A DNA stretch of 64,000 nucleotides, taken from positions 69,291-133,290 of the forward strand of contig CAXSGY010000015.1 in NCBI GenBank assembly GCA_964237235.1, given 5' to 3'. A program made the translations under genes and the position numbers. A model generated the notes under the pieces. It was not told the origin of the DNA and made no database searches. It saw only the letters and a program-made list of their open reading frames with translations. Of this stretch, positions 42,761 through 50,163 are shown in pieces (positions within the stretch are counted from its first letter, which is position 1; each line of letters opens with the position of its first letter). The stretch is from GCA-002050365 sp964237235. GTDB lineage: Bacteria; Acidobacteriota; Blastocatellia; Pyrinomonadales; Pyrinomonadaceae.

Positions 42761-43225
42761 TTATTTTTTCCAAAATCCCGCGCCGCTCGAAATTTCCTCT
42801 AGAGTTTCGGCGATTTCGCGCTCGTCTTCGGTTTCGAGCGCGACATCAGCCATGGCGATGATGCCGACGAGCGCGCCCTGTTCGTTGATAATAGGGACGC
42901 GGCGCACTTGTTTGTCGCCCATCAGACGAATCGCTTCAAAAACGAAATCCGTTTCTTTGACGGCGAAGATTTCGGTCGTCATCACGTCGCCGACGGGCGC
43001 GTCGAGCGATTTATTTTCGGCGACGGCGCGCACCACAATATCGCGGTCGGTGACGATGCCGGCGAGCTTGCCGTTTTCGACGACGGGCAAAGATCCCATA
43101 TCGCCGTCGCGCATCAAAATCGCCACGTCTTTCAGAGACATTTCGCGCTTCGCCGTCGTGACATCGCGCGTCATAATTTCCTTGCAACGCCGGCGCGCGT
43201 TTTCCGAAAAGGCTTTTTCATTCAT
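42761..43225 (-). CDS. CBS-domain pair protein
   Basis: 154 residues made of two CBS domains: MTRDVTTAKREMSLKDVAIL with GSLPVVENGKLAGIVTDRD, and VMTTEIFAVKETDFVFEAIR with RRVPIINEQGALVGIIAMAD. Such small proteins bind adenosine nucleotides (AMP, ATP, SAM) and sense energy state. GAGG lies ten bases upstream of the ATG. It heads the minus-strand group with Hsp20 and Lon and is divergent from the Rieske gene; a shared role in stress response is inferred from position only. Confidence 0.92.
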   Translation of the reverse strand: MNEKAFSENARRRCKEIMTRDVTTAKREMSLKDVAILMRDGDMGSLPVVENGKLAGIVTDRDIVVRAVAENKSLDAPVGDVMTTEIFAVKETDFVFEAIRLMGDKQVRRVPIINEQGALVGIIAMADVALETEDEREIAETLEEISSGAGFWKK

Positions 43226-43320
43226 ACTTTTAACACCTCAGAATTTTTCGTTTGATTTTATTTTCGTTTAACTGCCTCGAATAAAGCAAGTGTCAGCTTT
43301 TCCGACAAATGGATTTGCCA

Positions 43321-43351
43321 ATCCAAAATCCAAAATCTAAAATCCAAAATC
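43321..43351. repeat. Heptamer tandem repeat (ATCCAAA), half element
   Basis: Four 7-nt units (ATCCAAA, ATCCAAA, ATCTAAA, ATCCAAA) plus ATC with no opposing arm, ending four bases before the Rieske gene start. It is the single-arm form of the family seen as inverted repeats at 27351 and 42647, and nearly the reverse complement of the in-gene copy at 55718. Confidence 0.8.
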
Positions 43352-43355
43352 AGAG

Positions 43356-43703
43356 ATGGGAAAACTTTACGAAAACAAACGCAAGCCGATTCGCAGCGGC
43401 AGAAAAATCACGGTCGGGCGCGTCGCGGATTTGCCAAAAGGGCGCGGCGCGACCGTCAAATTAAACGACGGCAAAGAAATCGCGCTGTTTAACGTCAACG
43501 GCAAATTTCACGCCGTCGAAAATTTCTGCCCGCACAAAGCCTATCCGCTCGCCGATTCGCGCCTCGTCGGAAACTTCGTCGAATGTAACTTGCACCAATG
43601 GCGTTTCGACGTGCGAAACGGCAACTGCGCGACGAAAAAAGGTTGCTCGATTGAATCTTACGAAGTCGTAATTGAAGATGAAATGATTAAGATTTTGGTT
43701 TGA
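43356..43703 (+). CDS. Rieske [2Fe-2S] protein, ferredoxin-like
   Basis: 115 residues, soluble. The Rieske cluster motif is complete: Cys58-Pro-His60 (FCPHKAYPLAD) and Cys77-x2-His80 (VECNLHQWRF). The size fits a free Rieske ferredoxin, like the small subunit NirD or the ferredoxin of a dioxygenase system, but no reductase or oxygenase gene is near, so the partner is unknown. It stands alone on the plus strand between minus-strand genes; its upstream region holds a heptamer repeat but no obvious ribosome site other than the AGAG just before the ATG. Confidence 0.88.
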   Translation: MGKLYENKRKPIRSGRKITVGRVADLPKGRGATVKLNDGKEIALFNVNGKFHAVENFCPHKAYPLADSRLVGNFVECNLHQWRFDVRNGNCATKKGCSIESYEVVIEDEMIKILV

Positions 43704-43707
43704 GATT

Positions 43708-44370
43708 TTAGAAAGAAATTAGTTCCCGGTAATTTTTCAGCAAATCCGCCGGATCGCTGTAAATCGCCGCGCAGCCCGCCCGTTCCAAATCCGCTTTCGC
43801 AAAACCGCCGCACAACACGCCGATAATTTTCAAATGCGCTTTTCCGGCGGCTTCCGCGTCATACGGCGTATCGCCGACGACCAAAACATTTTCCGATTTC
43901 GGATTGCCGAGAAGTTCGAGCGCGGCGTGAAAAATGTCGGGTTCGGGTTTTGACTTTTCCGCGTCGTCCGCCGAAGTCGTTTTTTCGACTAGATCAGCGA
44001 TGTTCGCAATTTTTTTATACGCTTCGACTTCGTCTTCGTTCGCCGAAGACGCGAGCGCGATTTTATGCCCGTCAGCTTTGATTTTTTGGAAAAGCTCGCG
44101 CACTTTCGGAAACGGTTTTACCCGGTCGAGATATTCGTTTTTGAAAATCTCGCCGCGCAAATCAGCCAGTTCGTCGCCGTATTTTTCGATTTCCTCTTTC
44201 GATAAAAAAACGGGCAAAAGCGTGTCCGCGCCTTTGCCGATTTGCGAGCGGACTTTTTCAAACGGAAAATCAAAACCCTTTTCGACAAACGCTTTCTGCC
44301 AAGCGCGAGCGTGAAAGTCGTTAGAATCAATCAGCGTTCCGTCTATATCGAAAATAAATGCTTCAATCAT
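43708..44370 (-). CDS. HAD-superfamily phosphatase (phosphoglycolate phosphatase-like)
   Basis: 220 residues with all HAD motifs: I FIFDIDGTLIDSN (nucleophile Asp), II LASSANED, III KPEPDIFHAALELL (Lys) and IV VVGDTPYDAEAA. The cap is the helical C1 type (subfamily IA). It resembles phosphoglycolate phosphatase and beta-phosphoglucomutase-like enzymes; the substrate cannot be told. Its stop lies five bases from the stop of the Rieske gene (tail to tail). Confidence 0.88.
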   Translation of the reverse strand: MIEAFIFDIDGTLIDSNDFHARAWQKAFVEKGFDFPFEKVRSQIGKGADTLLPVFLSKEEIEKYGDELADLRGEIFKNEYLDRVKPFPKVRELFQKIKADGHKIALASSANEDEVEAYKKIANIADLVEKTTSADDAEKSKPEPDIFHAALELLGNPKSENVLVVGDTPYDAEAAGKAHLKIIGVLCGGFAKADLERAGCAAIYSDPADLLKNYRELISF

Positions 44371-44374
44371 AATT

Positions 44375-44474
44375 AAAAAGTGAAAAAGTGAAAAAGTGAA
44401 AAAGGGAAAAAGTAAAAAGGGAAAAGTGTTTTCGGCGAATTATAAACTTTTTCCCTTTTCCCCTTTTTCACTTT
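44375..44474. repeat. Inverted repeat of 8-nt word GAAAAAGT
   Basis: Left part 44375-44427 repeats GAAAAAGT, then GAAAAAGG; right part 44444-44474 (CTTTTTCCC, CTTTTTCAC) pairs with it. The right arm overlaps the ferredoxin stop codon. It lies between the ferredoxin and the HAD gene. Confidence 0.8.
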
Positions 44475-44709
44475 ATTTTTCGCCGTCGTCGCCGATTGCT
44501 TCGACCGGACACGCCGCTAACGCTTCTTCGCACAATTCAAATTCTTCGGACGTTTGCGGCTGTTTGTAAACATACGAATAACCGTTTTCATCATACCGCG
44601 TAAAGTTTTCCGGCGCGGTGTCGCGGCAGACATCGCAGTCAATACACATCCGGTCAACGTAAAATTTTCCGCGCGCGTTCTCCGATAATTTGTCTTCGAT
44701 TTCCGCCAT
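44473..44709 (-). CDS. Small ferredoxin, single [4Fe-4S] or [3Fe-4S] cluster
   Basis: 78 residues. Cysteines in CIDCDVC (C22, C25, C28) and in AACPVEAIG (C67) give the four-ligand pattern of a monocluster ferredoxin of the Fer4_13/Fer4_15 type (Cx2Cx2C...CP). It is acidic and soluble, an electron carrier. It is downstream of nadA on the same strand, separated by a perfect 33-bp inverted repeat. Quinolinate synthase itself holds an Fe-S cluster, but a functional link is inference only. Confidence 0.88.
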   Translation of the reverse strand: MAEIEDKLSENARGKFYVDRMCIDCDVCRDTAPENFTRYDENGYSYVYKQPQTSEEFELCEEALAACPVEAIGDDGEK

Positions 44710-44716
44710 AGTTTTT

Positions 44717-44797
44717 TAGTGGTAAATGGTAAACGGTAAGTGGTAAATGTAAAAACCGTTCTTTCATTTACCACTTACCGTTTACCATTTACCACTA
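44717..44797. repeat. Perfect 33-bp heptamer inverted repeat, YGGTAAR family
   Basis: Arms 44717-44749 and 44765-44797 are exact reverse complements (33/33) around a 15-nt loop. Each arm is TAG plus TGGTAAA, TGGTAAA, CGGTAAG, TGGTAAA, TG. The outer TAG of the right arm is the stop codon of nadA. The other end lies seven bases from the ferredoxin start. Confidence 0.95.
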
Positions 44798-45937
44798 TTT
44801 TTGATTTTTCTCGGTCAGATTTATCATTCGCTCCAGAGCGACGAGCGCGTAATGTTTCGTTTCGTCGTCAACTTTGATTTGATTGACGACGTTGCCGCTC
44901 AAGAGATTTTCCATCGCCCACGCTAAGTTTTGCGGCGCGATGCGATACATCGTCGCGCACATACAAAGGTCGGGCGCGAGCAAATGAATTTCTTTGTCGG
45001 GAAATTTTTTCTGCAAGCGCAGAACCAAATTTAATTCCGTACCGATTGCCCATTTTGAACCTGCGGGAGCATTTTCGACCGTATTGATAATAAATGAAGT
45101 CGAGCCGTTCAGATCGGAAATATCCACGACTTCGCGCATACATTCGGGGTGAACCAAAACTTTTACATCGGGAATGTCTTTGCGGATTTTATCAACGTGC
45201 CACGGTTTGAAACGACCGTGAACCGAACAATGCCCGCGCCATAAAATCAATTTCGCGTTATGTAAATCTTCTTCCGAATTGCCGCCGAGTTCTTCAAACG
45301 GATTCCACAAAACCATCTGCTCCGCCGGAATGCCGAATTTCGCGCCCGTATTTCTGCCCAGATGCTGGTCGGGAAAAAACATCATTTTGTCGTATTCCTT
45401 CAAATAAACGTCAAAGAGCGGCACGGCATTCGACGAAGTGCAGACGACACCGCCGTTGCGCCCGCAAAACGCCTTGATCGCGGCGGACGAATTCATATAT
45501 GTAATCGGCGCGACCTTCGATTTTAAAACGCCGATTTCCTTTAATTGCTGCCAGGCATCTTCGACCTGTTCGATGGTCGCCATATCCGCCATCGAACAGC
45601 CCGCGCCCAAGTCGGGCAAAATCACTTTCTGATGCGGTTGCCCCAAAACGTCAGCCGATTCAGCCATAAAATGAACACCGCAGAAAACGATGAATTCGGC
45701 ATCTTTCCTTTGCGCCGCCATCACCGAAAGCTGATAGGAATCGCCCGTCAAATCGGCGTGTGCAATCACGTCGTCGCGCTGGTAATGATGACCTAAAACG
45801 ACGACGCGCGAACCCAATTTTTTTCTCGCGGTTTCGATGCGTTCGCTGATTTCCGTCTCGGACATCCGCAGATACGTTTCGAGCTGAAACTGATTATTGA
45901 CATCTTCTTCGCCGACTCGTTCCTTTTCTAAAATCAT
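44795..45937 (-). CDS. nadA: Quinolinate synthase A
   Basis: 380 residues from ATG 45937, chosen because AGGAGAAAGGA lies upstream; a start at 46084 would add 49 unconserved residues. NadA condenses iminoaspartate with dihydroxyacetone phosphate to quinolinate for NAD synthesis, using a [4Fe-4S] cluster. The cluster cysteines are in FCGVHFMAES, VVCTSSNAV and DLCMCATMYR; other conserved motifs are LGHHYQRDDV, DLGAGCSMAD and VHPECMREVVD. No nadB or nadC is in the window. Confidence 0.95.
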   Translation of the reverse strand: MILEKERVGEEDVNNQFQLETYLRMSETEISERIETARKKLGSRVVVLGHHYQRDDVIAHADLTGDSYQLSVMAAQRKDAEFIVFCGVHFMAESADVLGQPHQKVILPDLGAGCSMADMATIEQVEDAWQQLKEIGVLKSKVAPITYMNSSAAIKAFCGRNGGVVCTSSNAVPLFDVYLKEYDKMMFFPDQHLGRNTGAKFGIPAEQMVLWNPFEELGGNSEEDLHNAKLILWRGHCSVHGRFKPWHVDKIRKDIPDVKVLVHPECMREVVDISDLNGSTSFIINTVENAPAGSKWAIGTELNLVLRLQKKFPDKEIHLLAPDLCMCATMYRIAPQNLAWAMENLLSGNVVNQIKVDDETKHYALVALERMINLTEKNQK

Positions 45938-46119
45938 CGTTGAATTTCCTTTCTCCTCAAAGGTTTTTGATGCCGGTTGAAGGGCATTTGCAATGGAAAA
46001 TAATTGCACTTCGAGAATCTTTTCGCAAGGCGCGAATTTTTCAAATCGAGTTTCAAACTTGAAAAGTCCGGCACGGCGCGTCATTATCTTTAAAACTATT
46101 TAAGGGAGGGAAAAATTTT

Positions 46120-46314
46120 ATGAGCGACAGTTCGGAAACGAGAGACGTTTTGGCGAAATTAAAATCAGAGGTGTTTGAGGGCAGCGAAGAAAAGCTCGCG
46201 CTCGCGCTCGGCAAACCGACCGGCGAAATCGTCGGCTGGCTGACCGGCAGCGGAATAGACGAAGACGCGCGTGAGAAAATAAACAATCTGGCGCAGGAAA
46301 GATTGAGCGATTGA
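46120..46314 (+). CDS. Small hypothetical protein, 64 aa
   Basis: 64 residues from ATG 46120, with a strong GGGAGGG ribosome site ten bases upstream and a terminator hairpin 25 bases after the stop, so it looks like a real one-gene transcript. The sequence is helical and charged (DVLAKLKSEVFEGSEEKLAL, then GEIVGWLTGSGIDEDAREKI). The pattern with WLTG between helices recalls a small helix-turn-helix fold, but I do not recognise a family and claim no DNA binding. Confidence 0.6.
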   Translation: MSDSSETRDVLAKLKSEVFEGSEEKLALALGKPTGEIVGWLTGSGIDEDAREKINNLAQERLSD

Positions 46315-46338
46315 AAAATTTTCAAACGGCAGACGAAA

Positions 46339-46372
46339 AAAAACGCAAGAGAAAAACATCTCTTGCGTTTTT
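46339..46372 (+). terminator. Rho-independent terminator of the 64-aa gene
   Basis: AAAAACGCAAGAGA (46339-46352) pairs perfectly over 14 bp with TCTCTTGCGTTTTT (46359-46372) around a 6-nt loop, giving the stem and T-tract of a classical terminator. Confidence 0.88.
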
Positions 46373-46463
46373 ATATATGCAACGTGCTGCCCGCGTTTCG
46401 ACTTCCAAACCGGGCAAGCCGAAACCGTTGCGGCGCAATAATTTTTCGGCGGAGATAAAGATT

Positions 46464-46865
46464 ATGAAATTATTATTTTTAACCTTAACGGCAATATTTT
46501 CCTTCGGCACAATTTTCGGCGCAAACACGCAAAGCGAACAACAAATCAGCGTCCGCGTCGGCAAGCAGAAAAAGGAAACGCGCAGCAAAATAACGCTCAA
46601 ATTCGTCTCGGTCGTTGAAGATTCGCGCTGTCCCGAGGGCGTGAATTGCGTCTGGGCGGGCAACGCCAAAATAAAAGTCGCCGTCATCGAAAACGGACGC
46701 GAAGTAAAAACCGTCGAATTAAATACTAATCTGGGTGCGAAGGGCGACACGCACGAAGGCTACGCATTTTATCTGAAAGAATTAACGCCAACACCGAACG
46801 CAAAATCGAAAATCGGCGCAAACGATTATACCGCGACTTTTACGGTCAGTCGCTTGTCGAGATAG
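46464..46865 (+). CDS. Hypothetical periplasmic protein with DxRCPxxVxCxWAG motif
   Basis: 133 residues from ATG 46464, with GGAG twelve bases upstream; an in-frame start at 46311 would add 51 residues across the terminator and is rejected. The signal peptide (KLLFLTLTAIFSFGTIFGA) is followed by a beta-rich domain with the motif EDSRCPEGVNCVWAGNAKIK, whose two Cys probably form a disulfide. Similar small proteins with this motif occur in Bacteroidota and Acidobacteriota; their function is unknown. It is tail-to-tail with the DoxX-like gene, 13 bp apart. Confidence 0.7.
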   Translation: MKLLFLTLTAIFSFGTIFGANTQSEQQISVRVGKQKKETRSKITLKFVSVVEDSRCPEGVNCVWAGNAKIKVAVIENGREVKTVELNTNLGAKGDTHEGYAFYLKELTPTPNAKSKIGANDYTATFTVSRLSR

Positions 46866-46878
46866 CATCTGCTTTCTC

Positions 46879-47295
46879 TCAAATTTTAGAAAACGGATTT
46901 GTCAGATACATCAAAATAATCAAAAGAATAAAATAAGGAATCAAAATCGCCGCGCCCGCGTAGTCTTTGGCGACGCGCTGACCGAAAAAAAGCGCGACGA
47001 TTGATGCCGCGCCTAATATCGAAGCGTAGAAAATTAAATCGAGCGAACCGGAAGTGAAGAAATAAATTAAGCCGCTGCCGCTTAAAAATCCGGTGAGGAT
47101 TTCCATTAACGTAATCGTCGCCAGCATCGGCGCGACCGTTCCGCGCAAAAAGGTTTTCGAGAAATGTCCGGTCAGCCATTCGAGATTGCCCTTCCAATCG
47201 AAAACTTTGTCCAGTCCCGATTGAATGAACAGAACGGCGATGAGCAGCGCGCCGAACAGCGCGGGAAGATTTTTGCCGATGATTTCGAGCGTCAT
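46879..47295 (-). CDS. DoxX-like membrane protein
   Basis: 138 residues, four membrane helices (LPALFGALLIAVLFIQSG, LATITLMEILTGFLSGSGL, FYASILGAASIVALFFG, LIPYFILLIILMYLTN). The QSGLDKVFDW motif after helix 1 is typical of the DoxX/DUF417-like group (F-SG-xK). Function in this family is mostly unknown (redox or membrane maintenance in some). It follows the TPR gene by 14 bp on the same strand, so the two are probably co-transcribed. Confidence 0.78.
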   Translation of the reverse strand: MTLEIIGKNLPALFGALLIAVLFIQSGLDKVFDWKGNLEWLTGHFSKTFLRGTVAPMLATITLMEILTGFLSGSGLIYFFTSGSLDLIFYASILGAASIVALFFGQRVAKDYAGAAILIPYFILLIILMYLTNPFSKI

Positions 47296-47309
47296 AACGA
47301 AAAAATTGA

Positions 47310-48491
47310 TTATTTAATCTGTCTCGATTCGAGTTCCGCCGCTTTTTTTTCGTCGGCTTGGGCTTTCGCCGGTTCGCCGGTTTGTTTATACACGAAGGCG
47401 CGATTGCGATAGGTCTGAGCAAATTTCGGATTCAGTTCGATGGCTTTGTTGAAATCGGCGAGCGCGGCATCTTTGTTGTCGTGTTGAAAAAAATAAATCC
47501 CGCGATTGTTATAAGCGATGGCGTTCGACGGCTCGATTTCAATCGCTTTATTGTGGTCGGCTAATTCCAAATCGGGACGATTGAGTTTGGCGTAAGCCCT
47601 GGCGCGGTAAATGTATGCGAGTGCCGTCGGGCGCGCGGCGATTGCTTTGCTTAAACTTTCGATTGCTTCGTCGAAACGGCTGAGATTTATTAAAGTAAAT
47701 CCGCGATTGAAATAAATCTCGCCGAGATTAATGTTGAATTTTATCGCCGTATCGTAATCAGCTAGAGCCGATTCAAAGCTCGCCAGTTGAAGAAAAAGCG
47801 CGGCGCGCGTGCCGTATGTGACGGCGATATTCGGGTTAAGCTGAATTGACTCGTTACAATCCTTTAATGCCTGCTCATACAATTTCAAATTGTAGTTGAT
47901 AAAACACCGGTTCGAGAGATAAATCGCTTGTTTGGGCGTGATTGAAATCGCTTTGTTGACATCGGCTAAGGCTAAATCGAATTTTCCGGCACTCATGTAA
48001 ACGGCTGCCCGATTGCTGTATGAAAGCGCGCCTTTCGGATTTAATTCGACCGCTTTGGAAATGTCCGCGAGCGCGTTGGTCAAATCACCTTTTCTGAGAA
48101 ACGCCATTCCGCGATTGTCATACATAACGGACATCGGAGACAGTTTGATAGCCGTGTTGAAGTTTTCGATTGCCAAATCGAGTTTGCCGAGTTCGCTGTA
48201 GGAAAAACCGCGGTTATTATAAGCGAGCGCGACCTTCGGATATGCTTTGATGATTTTTGTGTAGGCGGCAACCGATTCTTCGTGTCGTCCGCTTTCCATC
48301 AGTTTCGCCGCCACCGCAAATTCGGCTTGAGCCTGTGGCGGAACGCCCGTAATCATAAGCATTTTAGTCTGCATAACCGTCTGCAAAACAGGTGTCGGCG
48401 AAGCGGTTGGTGCCGGTGTCGTTTGAGCGTGCAGGTTCGCGCCGATTGCCGACACGAAAAATAACAGAAACGATAATTTGATAGAATTCAT
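47310..48491 (-). CDS. Secreted TPR-repeat protein
   Basis: 393 residues from ATG 48491, with GGGAAA upstream; a longer start at 48566 would place 25 residues before the signal peptide (IKLSFLLFFVSAIGANLHA) and is rejected. After a short Thr/Pro-rich stretch, about nine to ten tetratricopeptide repeats fill the rest (ALAYNNRGFSYSELGKLDLA, IAYNNRGIYFFQHDNKDAAL, IAVTYGTRAALFLQLASFES). It is a periplasmic protein-interaction scaffold; partners are unknown. Confidence 0.85.
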   Translation of the reverse strand: MNSIKLSFLLFFVSAIGANLHAQTTPAPTASPTPVLQTVMQTKMLMITGVPPQAQAEFAVAAKLMESGRHEESVAAYTKIIKAYPKVALAYNNRGFSYSELGKLDLAIENFNTAIKLSPMSVMYDNRGMAFLRKGDLTNALADISKAVELNPKGALSYSNRAAVYMSAGKFDLALADVNKAISITPKQAIYLSNRCFINYNLKLYEQALKDCNESIQLNPNIAVTYGTRAALFLQLASFESALADYDTAIKFNINLGEIYFNRGFTLINLSRFDEAIESLSKAIAARPTALAYIYRARAYAKLNRPDLELADHNKAIEIEPSNAIAYNNRGIYFFQHDNKDAALADFNKAIELNPKFAQTYRNRAFVYKQTGEPAKAQADEKKAAELESRQIK

Positions 48492-48511
48492 AAGTTTAAT
48501 TTCCCGTCGTT

Positions 48512-49822
48512 TTAATTTCTCGCCTGCGCCATTAAATCTTCGATTTCTTCCGCCTGTTTCGGACATCTGGCGGTTAAATTGACGTTGCCGTCGGCGGTAA
48601 CTAAAACGTCGTCTTCGATGCGAATGCCGATGCCGCGATATTTGGCGGGCGCGTCTTTGTCGTCCGCCGGAATGTAAAGTCCGGGTTCGACCGTTAAAAC
48701 CATTCCCGGCGCGAAGGCGCGCGAATTTTTGGCTTGGTGGTCGGCGAAATAGCGTCCGGCATCGTGCGTGTCCAAACCGAGATAATGCCCGACTCCGTGC
48801 ATATAATATTTTTCAAAAGATTTTTTCTTGATTAAATCCTTCGTTTTGCCTTTCAGAAGCCCGAGCTTTTTCATTCCTTCGGTCAGCATTTCGATGGAAA
48901 GTTTCTGGCGTTCCTTGATCGTCGTTCCCGTCACGGTCGCCTTCAGACACTCGATTTCGGTTTCGAGAACAATGTCGTAAACTTCGCGCTGCGGCTTTGT
49001 AAATTTGCCGTTGACCGGAAACGTGCGCGTGATGTCCGAAGCGTAGCCTTGAAAGCTGCATCCAGCGTCTATCAAAAGTAAATCGCCGTCTTTGAGCGTT
49101 TGATTATTTTCGACGTAATGCAAAATCGTCGCGTTTTCGCCGCCGCCGATAATCGAATTATACGCTACGCCGCTCGCGCCGTTCATACGAAAATGATGTT
49201 CGATGACGGCTTCGACACTCGATTCGTTCATTCCCGCCTTTGCCGTTTTCATCGCCGCGATGTGCGCGTCCGCCGCGATGTCGGCTGATTTTTGCATCAG
49301 CTCGACTTCTCCCGCGGTTTTGTGCAGGCGCATTTCGTGTATCAAAATAATCGGGTCAACGATGGTGTGCGGCGGATACGCGGTTCTGAGCCGCCGAAAT
49401 CTTTGCGCCGAAAGATACGTCAAAATCTGTTGGTCTAATTTATTGTCAACGCCGAAACGGTAGAACAGTTTTTCGTGTCCGTTGATTAATTTGGCGAGTT
49501 CGGCGGGAAATTTATCAATCGAAAACGCCTTGTCCGCTCCGTGATTTTTTATCGCGCCTTCCGTTCCTGCGCGCCGTCCATACCACGTTTCCATCTTCGG
49601 ATCGCGCGGGCGGACAAACAAAGTATATGGATTTTTTCGGTTCGCCGGATCAATGACGGCAATCGCATCGGGTTCGGGAAAACCGGTCAGATAATAAAAA
49701 TCCGGGTCTTGATGAAACTTAAATTCCGTGTCATAGCTGCGCGTTACTTCGTGCGCCGCCGGGATAATCGCAATCGCGTCTTTGCCGATGGCTTCAATAA
49801 AATCTTTTAATTGTTTTCGCAT
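48512..49822 (-). CDS. pepP: Xaa-Pro aminopeptidase (aminopeptidase P)
   Basis: 436 residues of peptidase family M24B. The N-terminal creatinase-like domain contains FHQDPDFYYLTGFPEPDA; the pita-bread C-terminal domain has the dinuclear metal ligands in order: Asp in LIDAGCSFQGYASDITRTFP (two Asp), His in GVGHYLGLDTHD, Glu in VLTVEPGLYIP and Glu in GIRIEDDVLVT. It removes N-terminal residues next to proline. A GAGAGGA ribosome site precedes the ATG. It lies 20 bp upstream of the TPR gene on the same strand. Confidence 0.94.
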   Translation of the reverse strand: MRKQLKDFIEAIGKDAIAIIPAAHEVTRSYDTEFKFHQDPDFYYLTGFPEPDAIAVIDPANRKNPYTLFVRPRDPKMETWYGRRAGTEGAIKNHGADKAFSIDKFPAELAKLINGHEKLFYRFGVDNKLDQQILTYLSAQRFRRLRTAYPPHTIVDPIILIHEMRLHKTAGEVELMQKSADIAADAHIAAMKTAKAGMNESSVEAVIEHHFRMNGASGVAYNSIIGGGENATILHYVENNQTLKDGDLLLIDAGCSFQGYASDITRTFPVNGKFTKPQREVYDIVLETEIECLKATVTGTTIKERQKLSIEMLTEGMKKLGLLKGKTKDLIKKKSFEKYYMHGVGHYLGLDTHDAGRYFADHQAKNSRAFAPGMVLTVEPGLYIPADDKDAPAKYRGIGIRIEDDVLVTADGNVNLTARCPKQAEEIEDLMAQARN

Positions 49823-50163
49823 AAATTTTTCCTCTCGTTCGGAAAATTGTAACTCAAACTTTTTAAAACGAAAAAGTCCCGGCGAAAGCGCGGAATTTAA
49901 TTTTCTTTTCCAGAAAGCCGCAAGATTTCAGAATTCGTCGCGTTCCCGAATTGTCTTTTAATTAAATTTTTCCGAAAAGCAACTGTTTGCAGGATTCAAA
50001 CTACGAACTAACTGAAACATTCACGGAAAAAAATAAACGGAACGCGGACACTCTTGCCCGCAGACTTCGGTTGTTTTTGCGGAGCGTTGTTAGCTCAGCG
50101 ATTCGCTTGGCACCTGATGCGGACAAAAGTGTCCGCGTTCCATCTAAATTTTGAGGTAAAGCA
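49823..50163. other. Divergent intergenic region upstream of the VIT-vWA gene
   Basis: 341 bp between pepP (minus) and the VIT-vWA gene (plus). Its right half holds the repeat element at 50039-50141. GAGG at 50153-50156 is the ribosome site of the plus-strand gene. I see no gene and no convincing promoter boxes. Confidence 0.5.
50039..50141. repeat. Inverted repeat with two GCGGAC-N6-GTCCGC units
   Basis: GGAACGCGGACACT (50039-50052) and its exact reverse complement (50128-50141) frame a 75-nt spacer. Each end carries an 18-nt hairpin unit: GCGGAC-N6-GCCCGC at 50044-50061 and GCGGAC-N6-GTCCGC at 50119-50136. The second lies 28 bp before the start of the vWA gene. The same unit occurs at 56560-56577. 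Confidence 0.75.

Noticed and set aside
45938..46084. 49-residue N-terminal extension of NadA
   Set aside because: Unconserved sequence; a strong ribosome site precedes ATG 45937, which gives a normal NadA length.
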